Of a stretch of 64,000 bases of DNA, positions 11,983 to 23,982 are shown one piece after another (position 1 is the first letter of the stretch; every line of letters begins with the position of its first letter). The notes under the pieces were generated by a model. The model was not told the DNA's origin and did not search any database. It was given only the letters and a program-made list of their open reading frames with translations. A program made the position numbers and the translations under genes. Origin of the DNA: Bisporella sp. PMI_857 (taxonomy: Eukaryota > Ascomycota > Leotiomycetes > Helotiales > Helotiaceae); NCBI GenBank assembly GCA_021307315.1, contig JAJSPD010000043.1, positions 310,001 to 374,000 on the forward strand, in the 5' to 3' direction.

Positions 11983-14900
11983 TTATCTCCAAAAAAAGCA
12001 GACCAATTCATCCCACCTGCTCTCACTCCCATCCCAAACCGCTTTCTCAACCTGTCCTCCACTTTCTAAAATCGCCTTGAGCTTTAACCTCTGCTGTTCC
12101 GCTAATCTGGCTGACGCCTCCGCTTCAGCATCTTTACCTAATACTCTCTGGATGGTGGATGTGATATGCAAGATTCGGGCTTGGTCGCCTTGGGAGTGAG
12201 CGTGGAGTTTTGCAAGTTGGCGGGCGCGCTGGATGTATTTCCTAATATTATTATGAGTTGTATTTGGGTTCTTGGGGAATGGGGAATATGGTGGTGGTGG
12301 GTTTAAATAGCAACGCAGATGGAGAAGGTGAGTGGGACAAGAAAAGGTGGAAGCGCGGAAGAAAGGGAGGTGCGTACAAAGCAAGCTGGGGATTACTCTC
12401 CAGAAGTCCCACACGAGCTAATTTGGTGTAGCAAGATGCGAGGGTAGCAGGGTTGGTTCCGGAAGCTTGGAAGGATCTTACGGCTTCGAGATAATGTTCC
12501 CTTGCTCTAACATGGTTCCCTCGTGCAAACTCGACATCCCCGCAGGCGTATTCAACACTAGTTTAGTCAAAACCATTTCTCAGCACTGTTTATCAAATTC
12601 GAGATAAGAGGAGGAAGAAGGTAGGCCTACATAGCCATAGAAGGGGACTGTGGAAGAAACCCCTTCTTACACTCTTTATAGTTCTGCATTGCCTTTCCAT
12701 AATCCCCCATAATAGAATACAGCCTCCCAAGATTCATATTTGAGATAGCGTGTCTCCACATGTTATCTTTATCATCCTTCAATCTCTCCTCATCAGATTG
12801 AATGAATAGTAATAACGCAGTTTCGTAATTCCCATCTGCTGTTTCTAGGTTACCCATTGCCATTAAGAGCCACGTGAGTTGTTGTTTTGCAGACTCGCTT
12901 CCCGCTGCTCGCTTGCCTTCAAGGATATGTCGAGCTTCTTCCCATACTTGCCGGCATTTGGTGAGGTAACCCCAATTCATGTAGACGCTTCCGGCTTTGT
13001 ATTGAAGGTCGGCGTAGAATTCAGAGGTTTTGTCCATGCCGACTCGGTCGATGGCTCCGTAGACGAATTCGAGGAGTTGGAGGGCCGTTGTGTCATCGCC
13101 TGTTTCGTACAAATACCTACACGCAGCTTGTGTTAAGCATTTATAGTAGGAGCAGATTGTTACCTACCAGATACAGTGTTTGAGCAAGTGAATGAGCTCA
13201 CCGGATGGGACCACTGGATTCGATGTTCCGTGACCTAATTCTTGATGACGACGAACTAGGGATAAAATGTGTGGTGTGAGTCGCGAGCATGTCTCGACTT
13301 GACTTTCCATAGTCATGCCACCTTCTTGCTTTGGGAATGCTTCATACATGACGCGAATGGCAGCATCAGATATGGCCTGGCAATCTGCCGGCTTTCTACT
13401 GTATATGACAGCTTCTTGAACCAGACGGTGGAGGGATACCTTTGCTGAATTGATTCCAGTATCAGAAGAGTTTTCACCCAGATCTGAGTCAGAGTTGAAG
13501 TCCCCAAAATCTTCTTCTGATTCGGCACATATACTGTCAGTACTTGGTGTCATAATTATATTGCTACTTGCGCCAGAATCGCTGTCGGTGACACTTTCGT
13601 CGATGTCTTTGCTAATCAATGCCGCGCCTTGCAGGTCTATAATCGCACACTCAATCCTTCCATAAAGTCAGAAAAGCCAGCCCAACATGCTTATTGTACT
13701 TTTAAACATACTCAAACAGGCTTCTACAAACAGAAAGAACTTTATGGGTGGGTGGGATTTCCTTGGAGCCTAGATCGAACCAGGATATAGAGATATCGTT
13801 AGGAGCAAAAAATGCAAGCATGCCTAGTACTGATAGAGCTTTCTCATCCAAACTTGTAAAGCTGAGGTGCCAGATATTATCCAGAATATGCTTCTCTCCT
13901 ACCGCTCTGTCTAAGTCCCGGTCGTAGTCCATCCTCCGTGGAGCTCGGATTAGCAACTGCCGAGAGTGTTCTTCATAGAACTTGCTAAAATCTCGGATTG
14001 GATGGCGGCGTTTTTCATTCATGCGTGGAATCATCAATGCTACCATGACGTGAATTCCCAAGGGAAGTCTGTCGACCTTTTCAAGAAGCTCCTGTAAGGC
14101 TTTATCTTCGCTCGATGAGAGTATCTTGTCTTCCCCTTCTTTGCCGTGATACAATAATCTTTTCATAAGTTTTAGACCACTGAGACGATCAAATGGAAGA
14201 ACTTGTAAGATAGACGAGTCAGCCAGTTTAGCAGAATTATGGCGACTTGTGATCAAGACCGAGCATTTCGTCGTAGGAATGTACTTTGGATAGATGTCGT
14301 TAATGTCGTCACAATTGTCATATATAATAAGACATCGTTTACCTACAGGGTTAAGTTGATTTTATTAGCATGGAATACGGACTGACCTTTGGGGGAAGAT
14401 TCTTGCTCATGGAGCCACCTGGTCACGATGAACCAACTACCCGTTTGTGAGTCAGCGCTCGCTCCAGGAAGATTTAAACTCAATGCAATCCGTGTGGAGT
14501 CTGCCATTATGTTTACTTCGGTGTCGCTCCTCACCCAGAATATGGCATCAAATCCAACAGTATTTCTGTGCGCAAAAGCTCTCGAAATTTGGGTCTTCCC
14601 AACACCACCAGTGCCATGTAGGAGAACAGATTGGACATCGCCAGACCCTCTTTGATTGAAATTTTCAAGTCCTAACTTCTCTGCTAACTCCGCCAAGACC
14701 TCCTCCCTCCCGAAAAACCCATTGTAGGCGGGCCACGGCAGTACTTTCAGGGGAAACGTAACTCCATTCTCTGTAGAGGAAGACTGGTCTGGCTGTGCAG
14801 ATACCCGGGTGCTATTTCTCAGTTCAGCTTGATTTACCATCTCGGAAAAGTGAAAGATGTCTTTCCCCATTCTTTTCATCGCATTTTCCCTAGTCTTTGT

Positions 14901-15756
14901 CCAATTGTCGTCGAATACCCCTATTGAGATTAGTAATTACCGATGTAAGCCGGATCCACGTCAAGCGAACCAAAAGGATTCCTCCTCATCGTTGATAGAA
15001 TATCCACAAAGAGCTCAAGCAGGATGAGGAAAACAGCAGAGATGGTATCTCCTAGCAAGTTATATCTGCTGGAGTCATCAGGATCCTCTCTAAGCCGCTT
15101 CATTACGGCTTCAAGTTTCTCGAGCTTTTGCCGGGCTTCTCTGAGCAAATCAACAAAGCTTTGCCAGTTTTTGAGGTATTGTTGTGTCATCTTCGGGATG
15201 TCAATACACTAGGCTGAGCATTCTTTTTTGGCCCGATCCATTCTTTCTGTTGGAGTTGAGAGCTAGAGATGCTTACCTCAATGGTGCACTGTAGTGCCCC
15301 TAGAAAGAAATACAAAGCCGTTTTGCTAGGTGCCATAGTTTTCAATAACATATCGGCCGTAGTTTCTAGAATCCTTAGGAAAGGAAGGATATCACTATTG
15401 AGAGATCAGCAGAGCCATTTAGCTAAATTTGGAGACGGTCACTTACCTTTGTGCATTAAGCTTGCACGAGGAACTTCCATCAAGTTTCGTGCTGTTAATA
15501 GCTTGTTCCAGCGATTGAAAAGTATGTTTTCTGCTAGCTTTCGCACCAGAAACTGGCGATGCCCTCTTCAGTGCTTCCTTGAGATTCGAAATAGCTAATA
15601 ACCAGCTGGTTTTTCGTAGTTCTCGGTTATTTCCGATGCTGCTACACCTTGTCAGTGGTAAAGATATATTGCATGATATTCCAAGCCAACTCACCCCGGT
15701 GATAACGTGCCCATACCGCCAGATATGCTTCCTGATCTTGTGGATTCAGCTATCAT
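11983..15756 (-). CDS. NB-ARC/TPR STAND protein (fungal NLR-like), 10 exons
   Basis: Minus-strand exons: 15756-15695, 15647-15447, 15394-15277, 15208-14971, 14920-14387, 14342-13712, 13656-13168, 13116-12631, 12557-12378 and 12241-11983. All phases agree and the product is 1065 residues. Residues 1-235 form a mostly helical N-terminal module of no family I can name. The NB-ARC domain follows: Walker A GTGGVGKT at 309-316, kinase-2 LIIYDN near 389-394, then ITSRH and a RLPLGIHV GLPL-type motif. An acidic Ser-rich linker precedes TPR-like repeats (TALQLLEFVYGAI, ISNMNLGRLYSIMGDYGKAM, VEYACGDVEFARGNHVRA). The known family role is signal-triggered oligomerisation, often in non-self recognition or cell death. 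The start is the least certain part. Confidence 0.85.
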
Positions 15757-16147
15757 GAAGTATTGATAAGTTATTCACTGCCTGGCATCTAGCTTGCTGG
15801 TGCTAGTGGTGTAATACTGTTACCATAGCATTGGAAATGCATCAAAAAAGTCGGAATGGAGAGACTTTCGCCTGAACCTAAGCCGGCTCGATCCATGATG
15901 ACTGTTTGTATGCCTGAATTCAGTTATGTGGTTACACAACGGCAGCGCGCATACTTATATGTAGCCCACGTTCCGAAGAGCCACCTTCGTAAAGCAGCGT
16001 GGCACCGTACAGTATCCATCTCACAACACTAGGCTACCTAATACCTTACCCCGCCCTTTCAGATACTCCTGGTAACTATTAAATCTCTGCTCCATTTTGA
16101 TGCCATAATTATTCCCGAGAAACCTCATTCGATATAAATACTACAAT
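15757..16147. promoter_or_regulatory. Divergent promoter region between NLR-like gene and amidase
   Basis: A 391 bp interval separates two head-to-head genes, so it must hold both promoters. TATAAATA occurs at 16133-16140, only eight bases before the amidase ATG. That is too close to act as a normal TATA box unless translation starts further downstream. Confidence 0.5.
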
Positions 16148-18110
16148 ATGCTGGCTAGCGCTGTTCAGAGACTATTTTCCGCCTTGGGTTTTGCCAAGGC
16201 GGCCAAATCAAGTTTCGACCCCTTGAGAGCAACCACGTGTGATATCCAAGCCAGCTACGCAGCGGGTACTATGACAGCTGTGTCAGTAGTAGAAGCATAC
16301 CTTGCCCAGATTGATCGTCATGAGCCCTATCTTAAGGCCATCATCGAACTCGCTCCCAGGGCTCAGCTCTTGGAAACTGCCAAGAAGCTAGACATTGAGA
16401 GAAAGGAATCCGGTTCCAGAAGCCCGATGCATGGGATTCCCGTCCTTGTCAAAGACAATATTGACATACATCCAGACCTGGGAGTCGCCTCGACGACTGG
16501 TGGCTCCTGGGCTTTGAAAGGTTCAACAGTCAAGGCCAGCGCTCCAGCAATTGAACGGGTATGGCTATCACTGCTATTGTATTTGAGAATGATATTTACC
16601 CTTAGCAGCTTGTTAAAGCTGGAGCCATAATTCTCGGAAAGGCAAATATGTCAGTGCGTTTCCCAAAACCATTATCCCGTAGCTCAAAAAACTAATAGAT
16701 ATCGCCTAGGAGCTCATGTGGTTTAAGTGAGTGATCAATATACATTTTGCACCACGCATTAGATGATCCACGTACTGATTTGGATAGAGGCAATAATGTG
16801 AGCGGGTGGTCAGCCGTTCGTGGTCTAACACAATCACCTTATGTGCGAGGTGGGTTCCAAACTAATGACACGAACACAGGTCACAGTGTCAGTCTCTGCT
16901 TTATATACAACAAGGAACTGGCTAACAATACCAGAACACTGCAGGATCTTCTTCCGGATCCGCGGTCTCTGTTGCAGCTGGTTTTGTGCCAGTATCTGTT
17001 GGCACAGATACGGGTGGATCGATTGCATTCCCTGGCTGTCGACAAGCTCTGTACGCTCTCAGACCAAGTTGGAATATTATACCTGGGGCAGGAATAATCC
17101 CGATAACTCCACGTTTTGACACAATTGGCCCAATGACCAAGAGCGCAAGAGATGTCGCAGTGATGTTGGATGTAATGGTTGATCCATCTACAACTATGAT
17201 TCCCGAAGGTGGCTATGTTTCGTGTCTTTTATATGACTGGGAAGGCCTTAGAGTAGGCTCACTTGAACCAGAGCCTTGGCTCTTGGATGATACTGTGGTC
17301 AAGCCCGTGAAGAGCGCTACCGAACAGGAGGTTTGTGGCATCAAAAATGCCATATAGGAACACTGACATGGCGATTAGATTCGTGAAACAAAAGCCGCCT
17401 ATAAAAAGCTGAAAGCAATTCTTGGAAAGAACTTCTACGAAAATGTCGACCTTATCTCGATCGGCAACTCATCTATAGATGAAAATGGGGTTGATCGTTT
17501 CGGATCCATGATGTGTTAGCTCTAGTAGGTCTCAAATATTCGCCTATGCTGACTCTAGGTAGTCGCTGATTTCAGATCCTCGCTCAACCACTACCTCGAG
17601 GGTCTAAAGTCCTCCAAGGTCCGCTCCCTCAAAGAGCTCATAGAATTTAATGACGCCCATCCAGATCTCGAGCTGCCGCCGGGCTATACTCAGCAAGACA
17701 AACTGCTCAAGGCGCAAGACTATAATATGTCACCCGAGGAGTACAAAAAAACCGACGAGTGGATTAGACGAAAATGTGGGCCAGAAGGGATTGACAAAAC
17801 TTTGGCACAATATGATATCGATGTCATTATCGGACCGGCTGACAGCCTCCTCTCAAACCTTGCGGCTTCAATAGGTGAGCGTTCGATTAGCCTAAAAGTC
17901 GAAAGGTGAAAACCACGACGCGAACACTGATAAATACTACTAGGTTCTCCTATTGGCATTGTGCCACTGGGGACCATGGACTTCAATGGACGACCGTTTG
18001 GCCTAGTTGTCTTGGCCGCTGCTCACAATGAGGCAAAGATATTGCACTTTATGAGCGCGTGGGAAAAGACGATGCCGCCCCGTGCAGTTCCAGATTTGAG
18101 CAAACTATGA
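16148..18110 (+). CDS. Amidase signature family hydrolase (8 exons)
   Basis: Exons: 16148-16558, 16609-16653, 16710-16726 (17 bp), 16788-16879, 16945-17330, 17379-17514, 17563-17874 and 17944-18110, giving 521 residues. An alternative donor six bases later at 16885 gives 523. The amidase catalytic Ser-cisSer-Lys set is visible: Lys102 in VLVKDNID, the cis-Ser in SSSGS (about 190-194), and nucleophile Ser214 in TDTGGSI. The family hydrolyses linear amides; GWSAVRGLTQSPYVRGG and PMTKSARDVAVMLD place it with fungal amidases of the GatA-like fold. The canonical GHSxPxGSSSGS loop is shortened in either splice model, so that junction needs transcript evidence. No signal peptide is seen, so a cytosolic location is likely. 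Confidence 0.85.
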
Positions 18111-18354
18111 AAAGCGATTTTCACTTATGATGAATTACTTCATCTATTGGCGAGATACTTAAAACTGATGATCCAGCGGATGATATTACTTTGCCTGCAA
18201 AGTGGAATCGATAGTTATAACGGTTTAGGGACAAAAAGTAATCAGAGCATTGCTAGCACACTGCGCCAATCAATCTTGCCTTGAAGCAAACAGATATTTG
18301 CACTAGCCAACCGTTGAATAAAGAGCTAATTACAACAGCTCATCATGATGTTAA

Positions 18355-19558
18355 TCATACATATGTGAATACCAAAGCCCTTACCTCAATACTCTCCCTC
18401 TGTGCATCCCTCAGCTCGTCAGAGTCAACGAAGAAAGAAGTGTGTGGCGCGCCTGTTAGCTCTTTGTCAATCCAAATATCCCTGATACTTGATAACAAGC
18501 CTACTTACATGATGCCTCAACATCAGGATCAGAATCAAAGCATTTGATCAGCGTTACCTCATCTGGCCGCTGGCCGTAGAGATAGTGCCACCGATATTCC
18601 GAGCTGTATTTCACGTAGAAAGTTGAACCGGAATATTGTCTCCTTACATGATCTGCTTCGACTTTGTCCTTGTCGGAGACTGTCCTGCCATCGCATAGTG
18701 CAAGTCCGTAGTTCAGAACTGGTTGATTGAGAGGCCTCCAGATGCTAGTTCCCCACATTCTCAGTACAGCCATTTTATAAAATTATCAAAGACAGGTGTA
18801 GGAAGAGGGGGGGCTTACTTCACGATTCTCACACGACCCTGAAGAAGTTCTTCTGCGCGGGTCGGCAAGTGCCAGCGGGTTCGTCCCACGACCGCGGCTG
18901 GACTTTGATCTGTTGAACGAACGCAAATCGGTAATGTTCATACTGGTGGGTATGACAGATGCCATTTATAGTACGAGAACTTACCAATATGAACGTGTCT
19001 AGCGGGCTTTAAACGCTCCATCGGGTTATTCATATCAATAGTAGCGCCTTTAGGAACTGACGCCGTATCCCTCAACTATAACATTCATCAGCACAACCTA
19101 ATCTACGCAACTACAAAACCCAGTTGGGTTGCAGATATCAATGTTTCAGAATTCGGATCGGAACTAAAAGGAGGAAGTCAAGGACTCACTCTCCAATCAA
19201 AGATGAAAACCTCATCAACTCCTTCTAGTTCCTTTCTAAGCAACTCCCTACACTCCTCCAAATAAATCCCCTCTATCTTTCCTCTATCAGCAAATTCATC
19301 GCCTTTGATCTTCGAACTGTGCTTCTTCCATGCGAAACCATGAGTGTTTAATTCAAAAGAATCTTCTTCTCCACGTGCATCGTGGATATCTTCCTCGGGT
19401 CCTTCATGGAATGTGAGGTTCGAGGTAGGCACCTTGGGGTCTAGAACTGCAATGAAAATCTGATAGGGTTTTTCCTGAGAGTGAATCTTTTCTTGCCAGT
19501 CAAAGTAGTTCATCTTCGCTGAAGCAGGCTGCTTTTTGAGGAGTTTGGAGGGAGACAT
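18355..19558 (-). CDS. CmcJ / GA4-desaturase-like oxidase (5 exons)
   Basis: Minus-strand exons 19558-19190, 19075-18985, 18909-18819, 18759-18509 and 18452-18355 give 299 residues with consistent phases. Family hallmarks are the early FDWR-LRDT segment, ARHVHIDQSPAA with a likely metal-binding HxD, the MWGTSIWRPL stretch, WHYLYGQRPDEVTLIKCFDS, and the C-terminal APHTSFF then RESIEVRALVF. Members resemble cephamycin CmcJ and fungal oxidases of secondary-metabolite clusters and are thought to be Fe(II)/2-oxoglutarate type enzymes. The substrate is unknown. The gene converges on the amidase with 244 bp between stops, hinting at a small metabolic pair, but no core synthase gene is nearby. Confidence 0.85.
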
Positions 19559-20643
19559 ATTTTCTGTGTTAATTTGTTTCAGATGTGTGCGTACGAGGGC
19601 TGTCTAGATTGAAATTTTCCTTATTAGATTAGAAAAGTTATGGCAAAAAGTTTATTGATTTAGGGTGGCAGCTATCCCATTTCTATGAGCTGTGATTTTG
19701 CTTCATCTCCCTTCCGTATCATGCGCCTTGTCAAACTGGAGTGAGTGTCAACGGAAAGGGACGACCAATTGGACCTTTCTCTGCGCTGCGGCTCAACCTT
19801 TCCAGAACAGCGATGGAACTATATATTACCCGCACATAGAAATGGATCGTATCAATCAAGCTGCGTAGAAGCCGCTTTCATGCAAGTGAAGCAGGGCTGA
19901 CACACCGAATAAAGAAAAGTATGACTGGAAGTACATGTCCATTCGGAGCGTGTGTATGGATAAAGTAACCACATGTGACCCTGAGTGGCAACCCGGAGCA
20001 TAGGTGAGAGTAGACTACGGGATTCGGCCTTATAGGTCAGGTTTTGATCTTTAGGCCCAACTCAGTAGGGCCCTAGCAATGGGGCTGGGATTATGATACA
20101 TTTAGGAACCGGCCTAATAAGGCTCCAATGAGCTGCCAAGGACCAACACTGCCTGTAACGGGCAGCTTAAGCGAGCCTAAAATGATGGATTTTCCATATA
20201 TTGAAGCTTTACATAGCCATAACAACCCATTTGGGTCCTAGCACCTAGTAGGTTGGGCTATAGACTTTTGGACCCAACCCACACTGGGTTCCCGGTGGGT
20301 CTGCCGCAGTGTAGGTGAGAGGAGGTGGTGTGCCTGGTTCATTATTTTCAGTAGTCAGTGATGAAGGATTAAAGTGTCATTTTATGTTTATAACAAGTTT
20401 GAGCTGGCTTAGTTTCGACCAATGGTTCACTCTTTTGAATTGGGTCACGGCTTGGTTCTCAATTCTCAATGGATATGACTCATAAACCCTAACGAAATAT
20501 AAGTAACACAAGAACATATTAGCCATCACATGTCCTCCCTTTCAGCACAAACCCTTGTTTGACCCTTCCCATCCCTCATCGACCCATCTTCTTTACCATA
20601 TCCTTCCCCAGCTCCACCAAAGAGAACAAGAACAAGTCATTCC
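19559..20643. other. Intergenic with short GC-rich inverted motifs
   Basis: No ORF is credible. Between about 20040 and 20310 the sequence repeats variants of GGGTCC, CCTAG and GGACCCAACCC; TTGGGTCC at about 20231 and GGACCCAA at about 20270 could pair across a loop of some 30 bases. This is either local low complexity or an old repeat. Confidence 0.5.
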
Positions 20644-20862
20644 TTAAGCAGCCATGTTGTTATTCTGCACATCCAAAGTCAAGTTGATGATATCAGGTCC
20701 CGTGCCATCAACTCCCTTATCAGCATTAGGCAGTAATTTCTTCCAAGGCTGAACTCGCTTATCCTTTTCGGACTTCTCGATCACTTGCTGCGCCCAAACA
20801 GAAGAGTTACCTCCGCGGGCTGGGGGAATGTTATTGTTGTGAGAGTTTTGAGTGGCGTCCAT
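20644..20862 (-). CDS. Small protein, 72 residues, unknown
   Basis: A single-exon ORF starts with ATG at 20862 (MDATQNSHNNNIPPARGG). It is hydrophilic, with a central SSVWAQQVIEKSEKDK helix and a PWKKLLPNADKGVDGTGPD segment. That composition is more protein-like than the surrounding random ORFs, and an A-rich pyrimidine-free context precedes the ATG. No domain is recognisable. It could be a real small cytosolic protein or a chance ORF; expression data would decide. Confidence 0.45.
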   Translation of the reverse strand: MDATQNSHNNNIPPARGGNSSVWAQQVIEKSEKDKRVQPWKKLLPNADKGVDGTGPDIINLTLDVQNNNMAA

Positions 20863-22356
20863 TTTGTTGCTTGGAAGAACTTTGAAAAGGTAATGTGTAT
20901 GTATGGCTAGGAGACCGTAGTCAACTGATAAGAGTGAATGGTTAGTATACGGTTCTGAGATTGAGAGGTGTTGAATGAAGGGGGGTAAACCGACGCACAG
21001 TTTGTGATTATGTAAAAGTACTGGAGTTAAGAAGAAGGTAGTGCTGAACTAGCTGTGGAGGGACGTATGACCTAAAGATATAGCGGAGCCTGATCTTGTC
21101 TGCTCTAGTCAGGTCATACGGCATTCTCGAGGCGCATGCAGATTGCAGCAGAAGCAAACACAATCCAGCACGCGAAATACCTCATTATCCAGCAAATTCC
21201 CGAATACATGCATAAGAGATAAGGCAGCGTGATCGCTCAGTGCATATAATCCAAATCCAGCCTATCATCCTCAGGCTAGTCTCTCAGAATTTTTATATAT
21301 AAAATGAGTCTAATCCTATCTTGCTGCTATTTGATGATCCTGAGGTGAAAGCTCGTTTACTATCGATAGATGAAGTATCATGAAGCTCACTCTACGTGGT
21401 CAAATTTTAGCGACTGCATAAACGAGACTCTGTAATTCTTGTGCAACAAGTGTAGGGAATCATATCTTGGATGGTGTTTGAGTGTAACACACATGTTCCA
21501 ATGACGGACCAGTGAAGGCATAACACGTCCAAAGCGTGCTATCAGCAAAGCCTCATTATGAACCCGAGCGAGGATTTTGGGCAGCGAGATTCTGATCGGA
21601 GAAGGACAATACGCGGGGATATCTATTGGGTGGACAATGCTGTTGATTTGAAATACTAGTAGGTAAGGTACGGCATCTTTGGAAGTCGAAATGCACAACA
21701 ACAGGCAAGAGGCTCTCCAGATATGACAAGTGCACTATCGTCGGATGTATGCCTTCTTCAAGATTCGGCATCATGATGGCATCGCATTGGACATAAGTCA
21801 GTCTTCTCCCTACTGGGTCTAGTGATCCAAGTTTAGACTGATGGAGAGGTCACGGATAGGCGATCTAATAGCACCATTTAGGTTGTGGAGGGTATGGCTG
21901 AAAACGGCGATTACAGTAGTATAACGTGTGATTCCAAAATCTCTTGCGCAATCAAGAAAGGGATAAAAAAGTAGCTAGATTCCCCGTATCGCTTTCTTCT
22001 GTACCTTCAACATGGTCAATAGATTTTACCCCATATTTTACAAAGATCACGTGATACCATATAACTGTATTTGTATTCATTGTAATAATATTACCAGAAG
22101 CGCCGGCCAGGAATTGTAGAACAAAGGTGGTAGATTGTGCGACACTAAGGCTTGCTGCAATTGGTTGTGTTTAATGTGATTTAGGACTCTTTTTTGGCCG
22201 CGGAACCGAGTGATGGCGTTGCTGAATTGGAAAGTGCGAAAGGATATATGATTCCTAAATGCTTATTGGTCATGTAACATTTTGACAACGGAGGTGTGGA
22301 AAATGGTAATTCATTTTAATAAAGTGGAGTCTATGAAGAGCTTACACCGGCGTGGA
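20863..22356. other. Intergenic with possible gene remnant
   Basis: About 1.5 kb. Apart from the overlapping minus-strand frames at 21387-21774 described separately, I see no gene, repeat array or RNA gene. The flanks are AT-rich. Confidence 0.5.
21387..21774 (-). pseudogene. Possible remnant of a 2EXR-type gene
   Basis: Two overlapping minus-strand frames read as pieces of one protein. The frame from 21774 gives PTIVHLSYLESLLPVVVHFDFQ; the frame ending at 21387 gives LPKILARVHNEALLIARFGRV. The order, a hydrophobic VVVHFDFQ strand followed by a Pro-containing L-x-V-x-x-E-A helix, recalls the 2EXR fold of fungal proteins. No splice joins them cleanly and no N-terminal FPxLPxELRxxIW motif is seen, so this would be truncated or frameshifted. 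The assignment is tentative. Confidence 0.25.
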
Positions 22357-23982
22357 TTACTTGTTATATACTTCTATGACTTGCACCGCTGTGAGCGCAA
22401 GCGACAATGTACTAATCAATATGCTTATGCCTCCAACGAGAAACACTGCCCAAAACGTATAAAACCTCAATACATCTCTCCGATCATACCACAATGTCCT
22501 CAAATCACTAGGATTGCGCTCATTCATATATTTCTGGAGATCAAGAAGCCTCTGTCCCAACAAGGGAAAATCCGCCGATGCCGTGTATTGAGCCTTGGCT
22601 TCTCCTACTTCGAAGGTGGAGTAGAATCCCTGTTTGTTATATGATTTGCCGCAAAGGCTTTTAAGCAATGGATCCACAACTTCTAAAGAGGGAATAGAGG
22701 AGAACATGGTATACGACTTTTGGTCCTGACCGAAGATCAACCTGTATGTGCAGAGAACTTCAATGAGAAAGTCGTAACTGTATGCATATTGTACAGAATG
22801 ATTTACACTCGTGCTAGGTGTTTCAAGAATATCTTCACTGGTAGAGACGATTCTAACGATGTATCTTTAGCATTCCTCCTACAAAAGCATCGGTTCATGG
22901 TAATTGATGACTCACTTAGAAAGAAATGTGTCTTGCTTTTCGAACTGTTGGCATAGCAAGGCGCAAAAAGAAGGGAATGCAAATAGACGGAGCTTGGATG
23001 ATCGTTCATGCAGATCGAGATGAAGGCTCAAGGACTCAACCCACTCTATTCTGAGCTTTCCTATCTTCGAAATCGTATAATAGTTGAGATTAGAAGCAAC
23101 CAGTATGTCTGCATAGAAGTCGCGACGTGGGTCCAGTGGTCGGAGACAAGGTGCTGGGACACAGCTACCGAAGTGAGAAAGCAATTGGTCAAGATCAATA
23201 TGTACATTCCCCCCACTCCCATCCGTGATAGCGCAGCATAGTCGACGCCATACGGAACTTTGTTGATGCCGAGAGGTTGTGGGAATTGGCCCTGAATTCT
23301 GCTGCAGCACCATGCGGAAGTTAGCCGGAGATGGCGAAATACTTTCTTCGGCGTCAAACAAAAGGCTAATAAGAGAGATGCCTCTAAAAACAAATTGATA
23401 TAGCTCGTGCGTGATCGTTTCGGATTTAATGAGCTCTAGCAATTGTTTCGCGATCTCGTTTATTGTGGCTGTTCCAGCGTCCAGTGTTCGAGCAATTATT
23501 ACTAGTGCTCTGAACAAACTAAGAGTTATTGGGATCTCTGGGGCCACATCTCGAGACAGGTGGTTCCTGGGTGGATTTGAGGCCAAGACTGCTCTTGCTA
23601 ATTCGCTATTAGAGAATCTGTTGACTCGCTGGTTTAATAAGCGTAGATACAGTTTTGAGTACTCATTCATTGGCGTTCTTGCAGAAGCGTATCCCATGAT
23701 GGTATCGAGGATCGCCTGTTGGCAGTTTGGAATATCGGAAGAAAGGATTGGAATACCGTCGACTAAAGCACGAATTAGCCAAAGGCCAATAAAGTGGTTC
23801 TACTTACTTTGACTATGGATAATGTTTGTTGAAGTTTCTTTCAGATAAGAGGATGTGTATGACTTGGCTGTCGTTAGTGAATAGAAAAATATTATAAATG
23901 GCCCACATACACATGCGCTCCGTACGGATCGACGGTCCAACTCGATTTCTAGACTTCCCCGGCTAGCCTTGTTGGACGCCAT
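22357..23982 (-). CDS. Fungal protein with C-terminal membrane segment, unknown (5 exons)
   Basis: Minus-strand exons 23982-23913, 23867-23808, 23762-22916, 22878-22807 and 22741-22357 give 477 residues with consistent phases. The start MASNKASRGSLEI is the first ATG in frame. The middle region is helical and acidic. Near the C-terminus TLWYDRRDVLRFYTFWAVF leads into a hydrophobic stretch (VGGISILISTLSLALTAVQVI), giving a tail anchor or hairpin. That WYDRRDxLRFYTFWAV block recurs in a fungal family of unknown function, from memory. The fourth exon relies on a 37 bp intron (22879-22915), unusually short, but it retains a protein-like KDTSLESSLPVKIFLKHLARV segment in phase. Confidence 0.75.
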
